From Xylaria sp. FL1777 (Eukaryota > Ascomycota > Sordariomycetes > Xylariales > Xylariaceae): 64,000 nucleotides of DNA. Under the pieces are notes generated by a model. The model was not told the DNA's origin. It searched no databases and worked only from the letters and a program-made list of their open reading frames with translations. Below, piece by piece: positions 24,094-36,217 of this stretch (its first letter is position 1; each line of letters opens with the position of its first letter). The stretch is from the NCBI GenBank assembly GCA_022578965.1, contig MU400530.1:186001-250000 (forward strand). Direction: 5' to 3'. The translations under genes were made by a program, and so were the position numbers.

Positions 24094-25740
24094 CTATGGG
24101 ATCCAGACAAGCTCAATGATGCCATCCACTTGGGACATAGGCCGTTCATTCTTGTCTACCCACCGCCAGTCGTTCGCTTTGCGCACATATACCTGGCGGA
24201 CGGTATTATCAGGGGTCACAGTCGCTTCTTGTAGATCCCAACTGATCTTACGGCCGGTCTTCAATAGACTTGGTCGCTGTGGATCAAATACATAGTCCAG
24301 GTTCCAACCCTTATCCTGGGGCGCCGCGGCAAAAGTGCGCTCCAGTTGTTGGAGGTTAAAGTCAATACCTAACGGGTAGTGAACAATACTGAAACCAGTT
24401 GAAATAATGAAGTCGTCTGCCGTTTGGAATCGTTGTAAAGTACAGTCTTCACCACAAATGTGCGCAATCTTGGTGTATTCCCAAGGCATAGCACTGTGCC
24501 AGCCGCCGCCCTTGAAGTGGTGGAGAGAGATAGGGCTAAGACCACCCTCGTAGAAGCCTGACGGGTCGCCATAAAGGTCCAACTGGTATAGACCATGCAT
24601 AACAGACAATCGAACATCTGTGTTTTCGTAAATGCACTTGCGCAGAAGGATATCGCCTTGAGGACCCCAACCGGAGTTGGATTCCTTAATCTTTTCGTCG
24701 GTTTTGCATGTCTCATAATCTCGGGTGATCTGTTCGGCTAGCGGGACGGATAAGAACACGCCCGCACCACCGAAAGCTTGAGAGCCGTGGCGATCCACAT
24801 TGTTAATATCTTCGGACAACACACCGATATAGAGCTGCTGGGTGGGATCGTAGACTTCGAATCGCTGTACGAGTTTATGGACGCTAGGGAAGAATGTATC
24901 GTCATCGCACGAAACCAGCCACTTCTTATTTTGTCGTGCGGGGTGGTTGTATAGGGTAGGGATCAAAGTCAAATAGCGGACAGCCATTTCCATAGTCGAG
25001 TCGGAATGGTACACATCCACGTCGATACCAGAATTTCGTAGCACTGTTCTCGCATGTGTGATCTGCTCCTCAGTGGCGTCCAAAAGCAGAAGAATAAGCT
25101 TGCCACCGTTGGAGTGGCCCTTCCCATCGGTCAACCAGTAAATCCATTCGTTAACAGGGCTGGTCTTCTCGCCACTGAACCTCTGAAATGTGGTCGAGAC
25201 GCCAAACATGAAATCGGACAGATTGCCGGATGAAGGGTACGGGGATTCTGGTACGTAGACATTGAGCGGTTCGACGCATTTCTCATGCCCATAGTTGGGA
25301 TTTTGTAGGTCAATGTTCTTGAGGACGTTGCCAGGTAGGAACTCCTGGTCGAGCACCGTGACAGACTTTCGTTGAATCGGCTGCCGGTTGATCTTTACAT
25401 ACCGCTTGAAATACTGGAAGCCATCCATCAACTCATATTTTGCCTTAAGCTGGGCCATATAGCCCCCATCGACACTACAATCCATTTTGTGATCTGAGAC
25501 AGGAGGAACGTCCAGATCACCAGCTTGCGGGGAATCGCCGAGCGGCTGTTGAGGAATATGGCTCTCCTTGTTGTGTGTCGATGTGGCTTTGATGATTTGT
25601 GTGCCGACATTCTCTATGCGTTCTGATTTCCATGTCAACCCCAAAAGTATGAGGAGCACGACTGCGAAGACGACACATCTCGCAAACGGGTTCCGCATAG
25701 TGAAGAATCTTTGGTGTGAAGATGGCCGGTTGGCTCCCAT
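24094..25740 (-). CDS. type II membrane glycosyltransferase, GT31-like (fungal DUF604-type)
   Basis: Single-exon protein of 548 residues. A short cytosolic end is followed by one membrane anchor at about 22-36 (VVFAVVLLILLGL), so the catalytic part should face the Golgi lumen. The metal-binding acidic triad is WLVSCDDDTFF (DDD at 279-281). Downstream are GVLSED, AFGGAGVFLS and SGWGPQGDILL, then LYGDPSGFYEG, matching fringe/beta-1,3-galactosyltransferase-like GT31 proteins of moulds. Donor and acceptor sugars cannot be inferred. The start could instead be Met15, just before the anchor. The 6 kb upstream is gene-free. Confidence 0.82.
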   Translation of the reverse strand: MGANRPSSHQRFFTMRNPFARCVVFAVVLLILLGLTWKSERIENVGTQIIKATSTHNKESHIPQQPLGDSPQAGDLDVPPVSDHKMDCSVDGGYMAQLKAKYELMDGFQYFKRYVKINRQPIQRKSVTVLDQEFLPGNVLKNIDLQNPNYGHEKCVEPLNVYVPESPYPSSGNLSDFMFGVSTTFQRFSGEKTSPVNEWIYWLTDGKGHSNGGKLILLLLDATEEQITHARTVLRNSGIDVDVYHSDSTMEMAVRYLTLIPTLYNHPARQNKKWLVSCDDDTFFPSVHKLVQRFEVYDPTQQLYIGVLSEDINNVDRHGSQAFGGAGVFLSVPLAEQITRDYETCKTDEKIKESNSGWGPQGDILLRKCIYENTDVRLSVMHGLYQLDLYGDPSGFYEGGLSPISLHHFKGGGWHSAMPWEYTKIAHICGEDCTLQRFQTADDFIISTGFSIVHYPLGIDFNLQQLERTFAAAPQDKGWNLDYVFDPQRPSLLKTGRKISWDLQEATVTPDNTVRQVYVRKANDWRWVDKNERPMSQVDGIIELVWIP

Positions 25741-28700
25741 TGTTCTTAGGTAGAGGGCTTGCCAAGAGGAAGCACCAGACTTGTCGGCTCCGGCCAGCTT
25801 GATGAAATGGCCGGCTTTAGTTTTTCTTCACTGCTCGGTGCCCAATTATGGCCCGTCCCTGGCTGACCACGAGACCAGTTCAACAACTTATCCGAAAACA
25901 GGCATACGACGGTGCGAATCGTGACAAAAACGAGGACACAGCTATGGGAATTCGTCGTCGTCTTCCTGCTGGCCAAGTGACGGAATAGGGCTCGCACTCC
26001 AGAGGCCTTAGAGAAGGCGGGTAACGAACGAACACCTCGATGGGAGGGAGGTCAGTGTCGGAATTCAGGCGAACAAAGAACAAAAACAAGGTAACCAAGC
26101 TGGCTTTGCCGACGACGTCAGGTAATGTGAATGGAGGAAAAGGGTGAATGAATAGAAAAAAAGGGAGGGAAGACAAAGGGGGAGTAATACAATAATACAA
26201 CAGGAGGGAATCCAACCAACGAAAACCAGAGGAATTTCTCTCGTCAACGGCAGGGGATAAACAGGGGACCCTCTCTCAGATTGGCGGGAAGGTGGGAGGC
26301 AGAATCAGGGACGGCACGCTACAAGTACAGTATAGTACCTAGTGTATCACAAATAGATAAGGACAAGGTACGTGTGGTAGACCTAACGTCTTGGACCTGG
26401 ACTATCTAGTTTTAGTATAGTATTAGTAGGTAGCGCAGTGTACAGTATCGAGTGTCGCCATTACCTGGGCAGTGTCTGGGCAAGCAGCTTGGACTTGTTG
26501 GAGCAGTGGAGACGGGTCTGCCGATTCTGATAGGGGTTTGAATAAATTTGTTGCAGGGGGGTTTGTATTGGCCCATCCGATAGGAAATGGATGGAGGGCG
26601 GGTGTGCAAGACGCGAGTCGCCAACCAGGGCACCCTGGACTCCAGTACCACGCTAAGGTACCCTCTACTTAGTGTACTGCGTGCTGCACCACAGTGAAAA
26701 GGGGTCACAGTGTTCTCTCCCCACCACACCGACCCTACTTACCCAGCTAGGCAGTGTCCAATACCAACTATGCCTGCTCATAAGAGTGTCTAGCGTATAA
26801 TGTACGCTAACGTATTTAATTGACAGGACTAGACTTACCCGTAACGGAACTCAGACTCAGGAGACATATATTGGACAAGGACGACTCACTTCAAAACGGG
26901 ATTCTGTCCAACGTTGATCTGCACCACTTCTCTCATATGACTATAAGTAAGTAAGTACTGACTGAGTTGGACAAGAGATATGCACTGCTTGATTGGCCAG
27001 GAATCATCGATGACAGAACTGAATCCCTCTTATAAATATATTGTCGGTGACATGTGCAATGCCGATGCACGGCCGGAGCAGGCCATGTAAGTAGGTATGT
27101 TTAGAGAAAGGTTTTGTTTTCGCAAGTGCTGTTGGGCTGCATCGACACGAGCTACTATACATTGGCGCACGGCACAGAGGTTCAAGTCGAACCACTCAGA
27201 ACATGGTGGTCTGGATTCAGCCATGGAGACTATCACGGCTGCATTATGCAAGCCAGCTATTGAGTTTCTTGAAAACGGCAAACGGCACAAGAAACTTTAC
27301 CTTATTGTCCATGGGGAAAGAGAAAGCGCCGCATGTCTAGGCAAGTTTGGCATACATGTCAAAGAGAGTTATACAGACACGCGGCAACTGACTTCTATAA
27401 TAACATATCGGGCTATGCGGTAAGCTTGATGTCATGTTCAAAACAGTAAAGAGGTTCCTGACCATCACCTATATATAGATGGTTCCAGGAACTATATATC
27501 CAGGCTCGAATGTCATCGGAAGGGATACGAGATCAGATTGTAGGACATATTTTTCTTTTGCTCAGTGTTCATCTTCTCCAAACGCCAGTTTTTGGCCGGC
27601 TGTAGTGTATGTGGATAGGTAAGTTCTCCAAGTACTAGGTACTGTAGGTATTTGATTTCACATAGTGTAGACTCAACCTCGATTTTCACTGTGGGATCAC
27701 GTAATGTATGATGCACGAGTAATGAATGGTTCAATAACAGTCATTTTCCCTCTGCCGACGACATTACAGTAGTGTACACTATCTAATGTGGTACGCGTCA
27801 CAGGGTCCACCAGGTCGTCAAGGTGTAGACTACGTTTCTAGCGAGTGGCGTCCACTACTCAGTAATTCGGTGTTTTCCATGATGCACGGCATCCTATGTA
27901 TGCACTGTGCCTTTGAAGTTGCCAGGTGCGTTGCCAGGGTTCCTATGCTACACTATATTCTGACTGTGTAGGTAGTGTTATAGGCATTCGTTATAGGCAT
28001 TCATAAAGTGAAAGCTCCAAAACGAGTACATATACAGTGTTTCTGGGTGTACAGTTGATAGGTTGGATGTTCTCTTTGCCGAAGAAGATAAAGCAGGAAA
28101 AGCCTCTTGACGTCTTTAAATGGGATGGGTCTAGGGCAATAGTGGCGCCATCGCCATGTGGTGCCTTGTATTTTTCAAATTAGTATACCGCGTAGGTGTC
28201 AGGTGCAGGGACTGGGCCGGGTGATATTGAATCCTCACTTTATACTTAGACATAAGTAAACAGACCGATAGATTTCCGGGGTAAGGCCACTTAAGAATCA
28301 TGCATCCAAGCTCATTAATCGTTATAGAGTTCAACTATTTGTACATGAAATTTGCTATGTGTAAGCATAGTACTTTGGAGGATCCTGTCTTTGAGGTTGG
28401 TCTGCATACAAGTACTTAGATCTATTGTGAACTATTACTGTACAGAGCAGAACGAACGCTTGATCCTGGGCACGGGTAGACGAAAATAAAATTGATAGAA
28501 AAAGAAATCAATCAACCTTATCTGAGCGATTGGCTGGCAGTATGCGGTACCAGTGTGCCATACATGTATGCATGATACCGGTACCAGGTGAAGGCATTCG
28601 AGTCATCCTGACCTAAACCCCGGCAAGTCTCTTATATAAGTACCCGCCAGCCGTTTATAACAGTTCTCTGCACTAAATATAGTGTAATTACCTATTTACA

Positions 28701-29899
28701 TGGGAAGTAGGTAGGTAGGTACCTAAGGTATCTTTAGCACATGTGTACACTACCTCTAAATCTCCAATATCAGGAATCTTGAATTTGAAACTTGTAGCAA
28801 CGTAGGTAGCCTTGTAGTACAATTGTACAGCACCTATGCGTATTCAGATGGTGGCTTGGCAATCTGCACCTCATCTACGGTAGCTCCCTCGCCTAAACCC
28901 AATCCATAGCGCCTAATGGTGATTAAAATAAGACGGCTGAAATTACCTACAACGACATATTGAACCAGAAGAATAGAAAACTCTCGAAGAACAAAAAGAA
29001 CGGCTCTTATCTATACTTACCAGATACATATGTAATAGCATCGGATACTATAGACTAGGTACCGGTAGTTCAACTGAAGAGGTTAAATAGACCGCCTATC
29101 TCGGAATCAACTGATTGTGTGGAAGTGGTGTGTACGCAGTACATAGCCGCAGGAATAATAGCCGAGCCATATCATTGTAATCGCCTACCTACTTACATAC
29201 CCGTTCTCTCACATCAGATGCAGGCAGTATTTCGGCTATATCCGGAGATAGCGTGGCATCAACTCTGGTATTCCTACAAATCTAGTTATGTAAAAAATAG
29301 ATAATACGCAGTAGGTGCGGTGTATACTGTACCTATGACGCTACACGTGGTATAGCTCTGTAGTAGCGGCTGAGCCGTTCGCACCAACTCAAAGGACCTT
29401 AACTAAGTAGTAAATTATACAAAACAATACATCTACAAAATCTCTCGCATCTATCTAGCATTCCCATCACAGCATCAAGTCGATCAACGGCGGAGCGACG
29501 CCGACAATTGCTCTTTCGTGATCGGCCGGGTGCATCTCTTGCTGATCAGCACCGCCGACATGGTTCCGGAAGATGGCATCCGTTTTCCAACAGGAAGAAT
29601 CGACACCCCTTTTCCGTCCACAACAATCCCTTTTCCCTCTCTTTCGCCTCCGTACATATATACGTAAATAGCAAAAGCGGGCAATTGTGGCGGGTTTGTA
29701 CGTGGAGAACACGTGTTAGATGTACTTCTTTCCCTTTTAAGGCAAGTCCTTCAGACCGGAAGAGATCTGATGATCAGCAACACTGGTGTTTTGGATTTGA
29801 AACAGACATAGTATGCGTAGCTTCCAACACACATGCTATGCCATATGAGTAATGGAATACGTAGGTACCTACTGTCAACTAACTACAGTGAACTACCGG

Positions 29900-29926
29900 T
29901 AGTTTAGTGCTACTTGCACTAAACTA
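29900..29926. repeat. perfect inverted repeat, 11-bp arms
   Basis: Arms TAGTTTAGTGC and GCACTAAACTA are separated by a 5-base loop. The repeat lies in the gene-poor stretch, just beside TACCGGTA-like and TAGGTA motifs. Confidence 0.7.
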
Positions 29927-30539
29927 ACTACATGTACAGGTAGCCGCCAACCTACACTACTCAGGGCTAGGTAAATATCTAGGTACCACCCAAGGTACTA
30001 AATTTGACGCCCCCTTACCTCTAGCAGCAGGATTCCTCAATTATATCTTTAGACCTTCATTGTTTAGTTATTACGACAACAAGGTGTCGGTAATGCTATA
30101 GCCAACTTAGCTTAACTAATGACTAAACGTTGCCAAGAGTAGAACTTAGATATAGGAGCCTAGTCCTAGACAGGGTAACTGTCGTTAATCTACATGTACC
30201 TGGGTGAGGCTGAAATTTAAAGGGTTTTGCCGTTCGCGGCAAACGGTCAGCACTGCTCGACATAAGGCAGTCCTATTTCAGCCATTCTACTCCACTGATC
30301 AGCAATGCTTATTGTACCAAGTGAGCAGATAATAGGTAGGTACTGCGTATGTGCACAGGCAGTGAGGTATGTATACATAATGTACGCTAGTATTATACTT
30401 GGCAAGCTACCAGATAACGCCATCGACAGCCCGGTTTCAACCGCCAGGTAGGTACCTACGCTACGTAATCTACACGACAAACCGGTGCTTCATACATGTT
30501 GGAATTGTCGGAGCAAGTGCACTAATGTTCCTAATCAGG

Positions 30540-30587
30540 CAAGCCAAACCACGCATTTCGCACATCAGGTGCGAAATGAGAGGCTTG
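30540..30587. repeat. long hairpin: 10-bp perfect inner arms plus 6-bp outer arms
   Basis: Inner arms CATTTCGCAC (30554-30563) and GTGCGAAATG (30569-30578) flank a 5-base loop. Outer arms CAAGCC (30540-30545) and GGCTTG (30582-30587) also pair, with unpaired bases on each side between inner and outer stems. Confidence 0.75.
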
Positions 30588-31958
30588 TTTGCTTCCCGAA
30601 GGAAGGACGGACGGACAGACACCTTTCTCTTTTCCGGAGTAGACACCCGTGCTCCGAGCTCTGTACCAAAACCCTCCTGTCGCAACCCGGTTCTAGATGC
30701 AGATCACCGCTCCCACATCTCCCCGCCCTCCAACTCGAATTCAAGGCTGTTCCACGCCTGCATCAAAACGAGGTTTCAGATACCTACCTACATAGTACAC
30801 TTTCTTTCTCAGCTGAGAATAATCATTCTCCACCAGCCAGAAGTCCACATCGTATCCCGCATTCACAAGTCCTACGCATAGGTATGCTAGAGACCACCCC
30901 TTCACGGGGCGTATTTCGACACGACCATACATATAACATAAAATACTTCACAGCCTCCACAGTCCGAAGCGCCATGACGACATGCTCCATTTGCAATACG
31001 CGTCCACGGGCAAACAATCCTGGATGTTCCAACATAGTGCTTATTGTTAGTTGGCATGTTAGTCTTTTGGCGCTGTTTTCGTCATTTGCCTCAGTTGAGA
31101 TTCGGCTGGAGAGCCGACTACCGGTACTGTTTACGTGATATGCAATACATACTACGTAAGTATGTACAGGTAGACGTGTACCTACCCCAGCTTTCAGCTA
31201 ACGTCTCGATCACCTGTTCGTATCACAGTAGTAATAACTGACCAAATCAGCTCGCATATATTTATAGCCGCGCGGCGCTCGTAAGACATACATATACGCA
31301 TACTTAGAGCTGACGGTTTTACTCGCGCAGCCCATGATGACGCAACCTTATTCCCCATGATGAACCTGCTCATTACAACTCGCAAGCAACAGAAGGTATT
31401 CTCTACTCAACCTCGATTTAGGAATTCATGCCAATAAGTCGTGCGAGATATATACATACACTAGTACTACACTACAATTCCTAGGACATAGATTCGACCT
31501 GGGATGACCTTATCAATTGAGGAAACCTCGCGCAGTGACGTGCTCTTAAACGTCTCTTTTATACTACCTAGGATTACGACCAGGTATATAGGAAAGTGAT
31601 TACGTACCTCAGGGAGGGATGCCTGCTAGCCTTGCGGGATCTATAGCAATGCTTGGAGTACTTGCCAGTACAACTAGGAGACTGCTATCGAGCCAGAGAT
31701 ACCGGGAAAAGGAACCGATCAATTGCACTGCTCAGAAAAGAAAATTTATACTATCGTAATTTGCTTGCTTGCTGCTCCCGCTCGGCCTTCGTGGGTTCTA
31801 TTTTCAGCAAGGGACGAGGATAATCCTCCCAAGTTGTCAAGGTATACACAGCTGAACACATCTGAATGATCCGTGAACATCGATCTTCCTAACAGGGCTC
31901 CTCCTAACCATACCTTGAAAAAGTGGACAAAAATCTGCTCAGGTATGTTGCCGGTACC

Positions 31959-33671
31959 TTAGAGATGCGGTCTCAGATCTGCTGCGTCTGGTACCTCTAA
32001 TATTGATTTCATCTTCTCAACCCACAAGTGTGCACTGCTCTCATCGATAAAGTTCCCGTCGAAGCTGACCCCCGCGCCTATAATCCCGGCCTCGCTCCAA
32101 GTACCAACGAGAAACTCAGTCTCCCTAACCCTAACTCCTGAACAGAAGCGCTCGAGGCTAGCAACAACACCGTCCGCAGGATCAGCATCCAAGTCGAACT
32201 TGGAAGCGGACCAATCTACCGGACCAACGCTGCTGACTCCACAGGTAGCGTTGCTCACGGCCCAGCGCGGAGCATCGAACTCGCCCTGTGGTGACGGCAG
32301 AGCATCTTTCAGGTGAGCGGGCAAGAGATCGCGCAGTCTCTCAATGCCGTCGATATAATTCGTCGCCATGAGGCGGCCGGCGCCCTTAATCCCCATGTAC
32401 GCCATAGCATCGGTAGGGCTACGCAGACGGTCTCGTTTCTGGAATGCCGAGAGCTGTCTGCTCGCCTGGCGAACGAGCAGCTTAAACCTACCCTCCACAT
32501 CCAAGTGGGAAGGAAGAAATGGCAGGACGACGCCCTGGGAAAACGCCAGCATTACGCTCTCGAGGAGATCCTTGGCGCCGAAGAACGGCCGCGGGTTAAG
32601 GGGGAAGCTGCCAATAAATGGACGACGCGCCGACTCGGGCTCATCTGGATATCGCGATTCGTGGACCGCCATCATCGCCATCCCCACGAGCACGAACCCG
32701 CCGGCCCCGATGCTAGCTTTCGCTTCCTTGCATAGCCGATACAGACGCTGGCTTGCGGCTGGGGACAGCTGCAGGGTAATGTAGAATGTGTTGAGTGGGG
32801 GGGTCTGGGAGTAATCTAGAGCATTTGGGTATTTTGGAGGGAACGGCCTCGCTGCAGACAGTGGTGTAGCCCTGCGTAGGGGGTTGCGAAACGCTGCGGG
32901 CAATGGCTTCTTCACATGCCGTAGGATAAGCGTAATCGCCCAGAACCACCTTGTCCGGGCCTTCGTGGCAGCCACTGGAGCGTACAGATCTTCCTGGGCC
33001 GGAGGTAGCTTTGCACGTATGGATTCGGGTGAAATGGCAGTCTCTATTTCCCGGCGGAGCTTCTCCGTCGGCATATTTACAATACGTATGAGATCAGACG
33101 TCCAATTCATGCAGGACAAGCCGTCGACGATCTCGTGAGCCATCACGAACAGAAAATGCAACTTCTGCCGTGTCCCACCCTCCGCCTTTCCCGTCAACAC
33201 AAAGACTCGACCCAGGGCTTCGCTGGGCTTGACGATACGCGCCACATTCTGCGCGTGGGCGTAGAAATCCGTCACGTCCGACACACCGTCAACGCCTGAG
33301 TCCAGGAACTGCAGGGCCGATTCCGCGTCCCGCACAGCAGCCTCCGGCGAGCGAGGGACTCGCACCAGAAACCACGGCTCGACCTCGAGCGTGCGCAGCT
33401 CGGCCCGCGCCGCCAGCAGGGGATGGCGCAGGCGTAGAAGCGTGAAGGCCAGCAGGGCGTGGTGCCGGAGCTCGTCGCCCGAAAGCCGCGTCGACACGCC
33501 CAGGTCGACGAGGGCGTTGACGTCGGCCCTGCCGCCGAAGTAGCGGCCGTCGTAGTCGAATTTGAACTCGCACAGGCCGCAGGGCCGGGAGAACTCGTCC
33601 CCGTCCCTACTCCAGGCGTGGTAGCCCGTCCCGTACCGGTCCAGCCAGTGCCGGGCGCCTGACTTGTCCAT
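31959..33671 (-). CDS. HxxxDG acyltransferase (condensation/BAHD-like fold)
   Basis: Single-exon protein, 570 residues. The active-site motif is AHEIVDGLS with His179 and Asp183-Gly184, the HxxxDG signature shared by BAHD, carnitine acyltransferase-like and NRPS condensation-type enzymes. The N-terminal half (WLDRYGTGYHAWSRDG, RHPLLAARAEL) and a second-half core (FYITLQLSPAASQRLYRLCKE, GVSFDGNF) resemble the many uncharacterised mould acyltransferases in this fold. It should acylate an alcohol or amine of a small molecule from an acyl-CoA. The 5' portion (33290-33670) is far more GC-rich than flanking DNA. No synthase gene is adjacent, so a natural-product link is only a possibility. Confidence 0.75.
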   Translation of the reverse strand: MDKSGARHWLDRYGTGYHAWSRDGDEFSRPCGLCEFKFDYDGRYFGGRADVNALVDLGVSTRLSGDELRHHALLAFTLLRLRHPLLAARAELRTLEVEPWFLVRVPRSPEAAVRDAESALQFLDSGVDGVSDVTDFYAHAQNVARIVKPSEALGRVFVLTGKAEGGTRQKLHFLFVMAHEIVDGLSCMNWTSDLIRIVNMPTEKLRREIETAISPESIRAKLPPAQEDLYAPVAATKARTRWFWAITLILRHVKKPLPAAFRNPLRRATPLSAARPFPPKYPNALDYSQTPPLNTFYITLQLSPAASQRLYRLCKEAKASIGAGGFVLVGMAMMAVHESRYPDEPESARRPFIGSFPLNPRPFFGAKDLLESVMLAFSQGVVLPFLPSHLDVEGRFKLLVRQASRQLSAFQKRDRLRSPTDAMAYMGIKGAGRLMATNYIDGIERLRDLLPAHLKDALPSPQGEFDAPRWAVSNATCGVSSVGPVDWSASKFDLDADPADGVVASLERFCSGVRVRETEFLVGTWSEAGIIGAGVSFDGNFIDESSAHLWVEKMKSILEVPDAADLRPHL

Positions 33672-35032
33672 GGCCCCTGACGAGCGGGACGCTCTCGGTA
33701 AGCTGAGTAATACGACGAAGATATATCACACGAGCTAAGAACGGAAATATCTTCGTTGTTGTTGCTAGATACCTAACGGAAATAGCTCTAATACTGCCTA
33801 GTAGTACTCAAACCGTAGGTGTGAACAATCAAGAGTTAAACCCGTCCAGTTGAACACAGAATATCGTGAGGTTGGGATTAATTACACAGTAGACTCGCCC
33901 CCCCTGCTTCGGGAAGCAGCAGGAAATGTAAATGTCAGAATTTAGTTCTCCTGCTAAATTACTGTTAGTATCCTGGAGATTTCTGGGCTAGACAGGGATT
34001 GAAAGGCGCGGCACGCGTGCCCTAGTGTTGATGCCCTGTCTACGCAGTATAACGGCATCCCGTCTTTGGTCAGTCCACCAACGACGGACACGGCGTTGTC
34101 GAGTTGGGGGGTCGAAACTATTCAGTATCATGTCATCGAGGCGAAGAACTCGGGGCCGGCTTGGAATACGGGATCTATATGTAGTGTATAGGTAGTGCTA
34201 GGTTACTACTGCGTACATGTGGAAAATAATTGGGTCCGTGAATGCCGCATATGGAATACAAGAGCAAATGAAGTGGATGGTGTGATCTATATGTGATGAT
34301 ATAAGTATCCAACCAACTTTGGGGTTGCGCTAGATGTGACGTTATGGTTCAGCGCTTCGCAATGCGGAGGTATGGCTATATAAGGTTCGATGTCGAAGGG
34401 TTCAACGCTCACCATCGCTCAAACAACTATATCTCTGAAACCAGGGCAAGCCGAAATTCGAGAAAGGAGAGAGAAAAGTGCCTTAAGCTAGACTTGGTTT
34501 TCATGATCTGAAATCTGAAATCTGCCGTATTGGCCTTGTAAAACCAACAGCATTGAGGATGTATTATGGCCTGCTAGTATTGCTCCAGGTCGCTTTACGA
34601 ACTGCTGGCAGGCGTGAAATTTCTCGGGTTGAGTATTCGCATTACATTTAGCATCCGCAGGTTCTTTACTTGGATTAAGTTTAGGAAAAGAGAGTAGTGA
34701 GTAGGTAAGTATACCATACTATTGGCTCATTCACATTTGAAGGGCTTATTGATACCATGTCTTTCCGCATGAAGAGTAAGCTAGAGTTTCTGCAATATTA
34801 GCATTGGTATTGGTCAAACCAGAACTGGCTGTTGTTTGCAGATATTGAAGTTCTTATGACCCAGACGATGCTATTTATATTTGTATTATTGTCTTTTCCT
34901 ATGTATGTATCATGAAGTCAGATCCAAAACACCTCTCAAACCTTAGTGAGGGCTTTGTATGTAGTAACGCTTCGATTTTAAAGATAGGAGATCGCTTAAC
35001 TGTGTTTTATTCAAGACTGGACTTTGTTCACG
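33672..35032. other. intergenic, no gene seen
   Basis: AT-rich spacer with no recognised gene. A CTGAAAT tandem occurs near 34507-34521. TACGCAGTA and TACTGCGTA motifs occur near 34041 and 34208. Confidence 0.5.
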
Positions 35033-36217
35033 TCATTCGGAGGCTCTCGCAGCAGATTTGCGGGCTCCGAGTACTGCTTTTCCAACAGCCGAGTCATTCG
35101 GCTTCTCAAGCTCGCCGGTAATCCACTGTCCGATATCTGCCATGGCATCAAGGTCGATACCTGTATTCATACCCAAGCTCTCCAAAAAGTAGACCATGTT
35201 TTCAGTCGACACATTTCCGGTAGCTCCAGGGCTGTAAGGGCAACCGCCTAGGCCGCCCACCGAACTGTCAAACGTCCTTATTCCTCGTTCCAGCGAAATA
35301 GCAGTATTGACCAGAGCCTGTCCGTACGTATCGTGGAAATGCATTGCGATGTCCTCGTTTCGAATTCCAGCGGCAGAGATACATCGCAGCAACTCCTGAG
35401 TACGCGGCGCCGTGCCCATTCCGGTCGTGTCGCCGAGAGAGATCTCGTCGGCGCCCATCTCGAGCAGCGAGGTGGCAATCTCAGCCACCTTGTGCGGGTC
35501 GACGTCGTAGCCTTCGAAGGGACATCCCAGCACCACTGAAATGTAAGCCCGAGCTCGGATCCCGATCTGCTTAGCACCTTGGATAACATCTTTGAACCTC
35601 TCGAGGGACGTTGCGATGTCGCAGTTGAGGTTCTTCTGTGAAAAGCTCTCGGTCGCAGCGGCAAACACAGCGAGCTCCATCATTATTTTACCATTCCCTC
35701 CCTTTAATGCGTCGGTCTGGGTGAGGTATGCGCCTTGGTGTTTCTCTAATAAGGCGGTCGCATCTGCGACGCCCCTCGCATTCGGGGCGAGGAAGGAGTA
35801 CGTGATGGGCGATGGCGAGGGTATATTTTTCGTGAGAATGTGCTCCATGATCTGGCTGGAGTTATCCATCTGCAGTCAGATGGTCGTTAGCCGTGTGCAT
35901 TCATTCTGCATCGAAACGGTAAACCCAACCTGCGGCACCCATTTCGGGGACACAAACGATCCCGCCTCGATGACCGAGACGCCGGTCTTGGCCAGCCTTT
36001 CGATCAATTCGATCTTGGTCGCCACGGGTATGGCCTTCTTCTCATTTTGCAAGCCGTCCCTAGGCCCAACCTCGACTATCCGTACATGGTTATTTGACTG
36101 CTGTTGGGGCTGGCTTCGCACGTCTGAGGCTGTCGCAAAGCGTCGCAGAAGAGAAGCAGAGCACGCGCGGGGAGCTCGCAGACGGGTTAGGAGGATCGAG
36201 GGACGCAACGACGCCAT
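35033..36217 (-). CDS. hydroxymethylglutaryl-CoA lyase, mitochondrial
   Basis: Splits HMG-CoA into acetyl-CoA and acetoacetate, the last step of leucine breakdown. Two exons, complement of 35033-35869 and 35930-36217, 1125 bases, 374 residues. The Arg/Ser/Ala-rich N-terminus (about 1-30, no acidic residues) is a typical mitochondrial presequence. [16 protein letters not shown] is the N-terminal active-site strand with the catalytic Arg and metal Asp. [23 protein letters not shown] (metal histidines at about 273 and 275) and the Cys loop [14 protein letters not shown] (Cys306) follow. The intron lies between KWVPQ and MDNSSQ, inside a conserved block, and its removal restores it. The C-terminus (SAARASE) carries no peroxisomal tripeptide, so one mitochondrial location is likely. 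Confidence 0.93.

Larger units (their letters stand above)
25741..31958. other. gene-poor stretch of about 6.2 kb
   Basis: I find no protein-coding gene here. The longest frame (30485-31138, plus, 217 codons) has no recognisable motif and low-complexity composition. The DNA is rich in TAGGTA/TACCTA and TACTGCGTA-like motifs and in short perfect inverted repeats (see separate entries). The proximal part (25741-26300) is the likely leader and promoter of the glycosyltransferase. Confidence 0.5.

Noticed and set aside
27097..27423. 108-codon plus-strand frame in the gene-poor stretch
   Set aside because: No domain or splice partners; composition does not stand out.
30485..31138. 217-codon open frame on the plus strand
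   Set aside because: No recognisable motif, His/Ser/Arg-rich random-like composition, overlaps the hairpin and several opposite-strand frames, and no promoter or splice context.
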